Source: Azonexus hydrophilus DSM 23864
GTDB lineage: Bacteria > Pseudomonadota > Gammaproteobacteria > Burkholderiales > Rhodocyclaceae
NCBI RefSeq assembly: GCF_000429605.1
Contig: NZ_AUCE01000011.1
Span: forward strand, 1 to 64,000
Direction of reading: 5' to 3'
Length of the DNA stretch: 64,000 bases
Shown here piece by piece: positions 61,290-64,000 of the stretch. A program made the translations under genes and the position numbers. How positions within the stretch are numbered: the stretch's first letter is position 1; each line of letters opens with the position of its first letter. A model generated the notes under the pieces. The model made no database searches. It saw only the letters and a list, made by a program, of their open reading frames with translations, and was not told the DNA's origin.

Positions 61290-62238
61290 CCGCCGACCGA
61301 AATCACCCGACCGCGCCGGATGTGATAGACAAAGCGGCGCCGCCGTGATCACGGCGATGCTGCTGGTCGCCATCGTCGCGGCCAGCGCCAGCAGTCTGCT
61401 GGTCAGCATGGACGCCTGGATCGAACACACCGAGTTGGCACGCGACAAGGCGCAGGCCACCGAACTGGGGCGCAACGCCATCACCTACGCCCGCTTGCTG
61501 CTGGCCACCGACGCCCGGAATAGCGCCAGCGATACGCTGCTTGAGGACTGGGCGCGCGAATTGCCGCCATTGCGCCACGAAGGTGCCGAGATCAAGGGAC
61601 GCATCGCCGACCTGCAGGGCCGCTTCAATCTGAACAATCTGCGTCACGCCAGCGGTGTCATCGACGAACAGGCCTATGACGCATACCTGCGCCTGCTCAC
61701 CGTACTCGGCCTCTCCCCAGAACTTGCCGACACCCTCGCCGACTGGCTTGATGCCGACGACAGCCGGCGCGCCCACGGCGCCGAAGCTGCCGACTATGCC
61801 GAAACCAGGCAGAACAGCAACGGTATCGGTCGCCCCTTGACCAACACTGGCGAACTCGCCCGAATTCGCGGGTACACGCCGGCCATCGTCGCGCGTCTGC
61901 AGGAACACGTCAGCGCCCTGAGCGGCATTCAAGCCGTCAATATCAACACCGCGACACCCGAAGTGCTGTCAGCCTTGCAACCAGGGCTCAGCCTGAGTGC
62001 CGCCAGGGCTCTGGCCGACACGCGCCGGACCTTGCCATTCCGGGATGCCGCAGATTTTCGCACGCGCCTCAACGACCCCTCCTTACCCAACAGTCTGATC
62101 CCGATCAGCGCTGCCAGCGCCCACTTCCTGATCCAGGTCACGGTAGACCGCGGCCGGGCCCGCAGTCGCGTACTCAGTCTGGTCAAGCGCCAAAACGACA
62201 CCTCCCTTCCTCGCATCCTCTGGCAGAGCATCCTGTGA
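61270..62238 (+). CDS. gspK: Minor pseudopilin GspK
   Basis: A 322-residue tip pseudopilin, larger than the others as usual. Prepilin region QSGAAVITAMLLVAIVAASASSLL lacks Glu5, which is a known feature of GspK. Globular part: LQGRFNLNNLRH, LADWLDADDSRRAHGAEAADY and VNINTATPEVLSAL. ATG 61270 chosen over an upstream TTG (61255). Confidence 0.92.
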   Translation: MSPPPSDRRPKSPDRAGCDRQSGAAVITAMLLVAIVAASASSLLVSMDAWIEHTELARDKAQATELGRNAITYARLLLATDARNSASDTLLEDWARELPPLRHEGAEIKGRIADLQGRFNLNNLRHASGVIDEQAYDAYLRLLTVLGLSPELADTLADWLDADDSRRAHGAEAADYAETRQNSNGIGRPLTNTGELARIRGYTPAIVARLQEHVSALSGIQAVNINTATPEVLSALQPGLSLSAARALADTRRTLPFRDAADFRTRLNDPSLPNSLIPISAASAHFLIQVTVDRGRARSRVLSLVKRQNDTSLPRILWQSIL

Positions 62239-63401
62239 ACCCGCCCCTGACCCTGATCATTCCTCCCGACTGGCCGCAACATCGCCGAGACTGCCCCTGG
62301 GCCCTGCTGGATGCCACAGGGCATGTAGCACAGCGTGGCTGTAGCGAACCCAAGGACTGGCCGAGCGGAGATGGCGAAGGCCCACAGCCTTGCCAACTAC
62401 TGCTCACTGGCCATCAGCTTGCCGGGCAGCGTGCCCGCTTGCCAGCCGGTCAAGGCGGGCGGCGACGCGAGGTTGTCGGTAGTGTCCTCGAAGAAAGTCT
62501 GCTCGACGCCCCCGAGCAACTCAGCTTCGCCGTCGGCGAAACCGCGACGGACAGCGGCCTGACACCGATCGGCATCATCTCCCGTGCGCGCTTGACGGCG
62601 CTGGTCAAGCTGTTGCGCGAACTCGGCTGGTCGCCGCAAGCCGCCTGGCCGCTCGGCATGGCCGCCGACGCCCCAAGCGCATGGTTGTGCGGAGAGGAAA
62701 TCAACCTGATCGGCCCCGAGGGCTACATTGCCACATCGATCAATGAAAGCCTGATCGCCTGGCTTGCCGTCACCCAGGCGCCAACACTGCCGCTGACAAG
62801 CCTCGACGACAACCCCGAGCGCGACCGTCATCTGCAATCGCTGATCGGCGACCAGGTCGTGACCGCCCTGCGCTTGCCACAACTTCGGCTGCCACCGGGA
62901 ACCGGCTTTCTGGACGGCGACCTGGCACCGCCCCGGCAAGCCACGCCGATTGGCCGCCATTTCCGGCCGGCGCTGCGCCTGGCCGCCGGCTTCGCCATTG
63001 CCCTGGGTTTGATGATCGGCGCCCAGTGGTCATGGAATGCCTTGCAACTGCGCAGTCTGCACCAGCAGATTGCCCTTCACTTCCGGACAGTCCTGCCGCA
63101 AACCCCCTTGGTCGACCCATTGCGACAGATGGAACAGGCACTTGCCTCAGCCCGGCGTAACAACGGACAACTTTCTGACAGCGACTTCCTGATGCTGGCC
63201 GCTACCCTGGGAGAGATGCCGGAAACCGCCCAGCTACGGGAGCTGGTCTACGAGAATGAGCGCCTGCGGGGCGTTGCCGTTCTGCCCGAGAGTGTCGTCG
63301 AGACCCTGGCTGCCGCCGCGGCCAAACGCAACCAGGTCCTGCACGCGACGCGCCAGGGCGAGAACGTCGAATTCACCCTGGCACCGGGAGGAAGACAATG
63401 A
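62235..63401 (+). CDS. gspL: Type II secretion protein GspL
   Basis: A 388-residue inner-membrane protein. The cytosolic actin-like domain is about 1-235, followed by a transmembrane helix near 250-270 (AAGFAIALGLMIGAQWSW) and a periplasmic ferredoxin-like domain. The cytosolic domain recruits GspE. The start codon is GTG at 62235, overlapping gspK by 4 bp. Overlaps gspM by 4 bp. Confidence 0.88.
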   Translation: MNPPLTLIIPPDWPQHRRDCPWALLDATGHVAQRGCSEPKDWPSGDGEGPQPCQLLLTGHQLAGQRARLPAGQGGRRREVVGSVLEESLLDAPEQLSFAVGETATDSGLTPIGIISRARLTALVKLLRELGWSPQAAWPLGMAADAPSAWLCGEEINLIGPEGYIATSINESLIAWLAVTQAPTLPLTSLDDNPERDRHLQSLIGDQVVTALRLPQLRLPPGTGFLDGDLAPPRQATPIGRHFRPALRLAAGFAIALGLMIGAQWSWNALQLRSLHQQIALHFRTVLPQTPLVDPLRQMEQALASARRNNGQLSDSDFLMLAATLGEMPETAQLRELVYENERLRGVAVLPESVVETLAAAAAKRNQVLHATRQGENVEFTLAPGGRQ

Positions 63402-63898
63402 AAGCAGACGCCTTGCTGCGGCTCCGGCAGCGCCTGAACAAGCTCCTGGATCGCCTGTCGCCGCGAGATCGGGCCGCCTTGCACCTGCTTTTCTGGAGCC
63501 TGGTACTGGCAATCGCTGCTCAGGCGATATGGTCGCTGGAACAGGCTCGACGCACCCAATTGCAGCAGCTACCCCGCGTTGCCGGTGAGGCGCTGCGGAG
63601 TGCTGTTCTGGGCGAAGCTTGGCAACAACTGACTGCCGCGCCTCCGCTGCCTGGCACCTCCGCCGTCATCGAGCGAGCCATCGCCCCGCGTCTTGGCGAA
63701 CTCGGTCCGGAGGTCGAGGCTAAGTGGAACGGCGACCGACTGCACCTGAGCGGCAAGGTCGAACTCGCCCCGTGGCTGCGCTGGAGCGCCGCAATGCAGA
63801 AGGAGTATCGAATGCGCCTGGATAGTTGCCGCCTCTCTGGCGATGGTCGTCTGGTTCGCCTCAATGCGGTCTATCAAAACGCGAGCAGCCGCCAATGA
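63398..63898 (+). CDS. gspM: Type II secretion protein GspM
   Basis: A 166-residue inner-membrane protein: cytosolic N-terminus with KLLDRLSPRDRAALHLLFWSLVLAIAAQAIW as the membrane helix, then a periplasmic ferredoxin-like domain. It partners GspL. It overlaps gspL by four bases and gspN by four bases. Confidence 0.88.
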   Translation: MKADALLRLRQRLNKLLDRLSPRDRAALHLLFWSLVLAIAAQAIWSLEQARRTQLQQLPRVAGEALRSAVLGEAWQQLTAAPPLPGTSAVIERAIAPRLGELGPEVEAKWNGDRLHLSGKVELAPWLRWSAAMQKEYRMRLDSCRLSGDGRLVRLNAVYQNASSRQ

Positions 63899-64000
63899 AA
63901 GCCCCGGCGCTTCCGGGGCTTTCATTGATTCTGCTGCTCGTCATGCTCGCCTTGCTGGTCAACATGCCCGCCCGCTTTGTCGCTCTGCTGGTCGAGCAGG
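63895..64000 (+). CDS. gspN: Type II secretion protein GspN (3' partial)
   Basis: The first 35 residues are visible: a Pro-rich start (MKAPALPGLS) followed by a hydrophobic helix (LILLLVMLALLVNMPARFV). Position after gspM and the LLLVMLALLVNMPAR pattern fit GspN; the rest is beyond the window. It begins with an ATGA overlap. A 10-bp hairpin covers its first codons. Confidence 0.75.
   Translation, partial: MKAPALPGLSLILLLVMLALLVNMPARFVALLVEQ
63898..63922 (+). repeat. Perfect 10-bp inverted repeat over the gspN start
   Basis: AAAGCCCCGG (63898-63907) and CCGGGGCTTT (63913-63922) enclose CGCTT. It spans gspN codons 2-10, directly after its ATG. It may dampen transcription or translation of gspN compared with upstream genes. 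Confidence 0.8.

Overview
The window is GC-rich DNA (roughly two thirds G+C by eye) packed with short-gap operons. The gene order points to a betaproteobacterium, most likely of the Rhodocyclales (Dechloromonas/Azonexus-like). The supporting clusters are spoT-rpoZ-gmk-yicC next to kinase-phosphatase-rph-rdgB-hemW, thiS-thiG-trmB-rdgC, pilT-pilU divergent from yggS-proC-yggT, and pyrR-pyrB-pyrC' downstream of yqgE-ruvX. The taxonomic call is inference from gene order and protein resemblance. I support 64 protein genes and saw no rRNA, tRNA or CRISPR array. No stretch over 300 bases lacks a gene.

Layout. 1-7128: the 3' part of a giant type I-secreted adhesin with Ig-like repeats, EF-hand-type loops, a von Willebrand A domain and a C-terminal RTX block; its 5' end lies outside. 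7100-13028 (minus): tatD-dadA-spoT-rpoZ-gmk-yicC. 13107-19291 (plus): Ser/Thr kinase, PP2C phosphatase, rph, rdgB, a DUF1016/YhcG-type nuclease, hemW and an AraC-type regulator. 19288-20178 (minus): a VOC protein and a DUF937 protein. 20253-22656 (minus): a compositionally distinct two-gene cassette, a reverse transcriptase overlapping a predicted PD-(D/E)XK nuclease; this is the best candidate for an undescribed system, probably antiphage. 22867-24609: a NemR-like repressor and an Old Yellow Enzyme sharing a duplicated operator. 24650-29877 (minus): hybrid histidine kinase, SEC-C protein, rdgC, trmB, thiG, thiS. 29963-30160: a small Cys-rich protein.

30162-36023 (minus): SDR, dsbA, SPOR protein, argS, then a deoxyinosine glycosylase and a diguanylate cyclase. 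36211-41012 (plus): ubiB and a SWIM-SNF2 helicase. 41019-41519 (minus): cinA-type amidase. 41735-42184: cytochrome c5-like protein. 42233-47618 (minus): rep, a small unknown gene, a DUF4197 gene, pilU, pilT. 47674-50001 (plus): yggS-proC-yggT-DUF167. 50026-54119 (minus): comEA, then the pyrimidine operon with yqgE and ruvX. 54250-64000 (plus): a continuous type II secretion operon gspCDEFGHIJKLM with the start of gspN.

How it fits together. Much of the window concerns the cell surface: a repeat adhesin, type IV pilus retraction ATPases, ComEA for DNA uptake, a type II secretion system, a periplasmic disulfide oxidase, and signalling proteins (diguanylate cyclase, hybrid kinase, SpoT) of the kind that switch sessile and motile states. 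The rest is housekeeping (pyrimidine and thiamine synthesis, tRNA and nucleotide metabolism). The RT/nuclease cassette and the DUF1016 gene look like accessory insertions into this conserved background.
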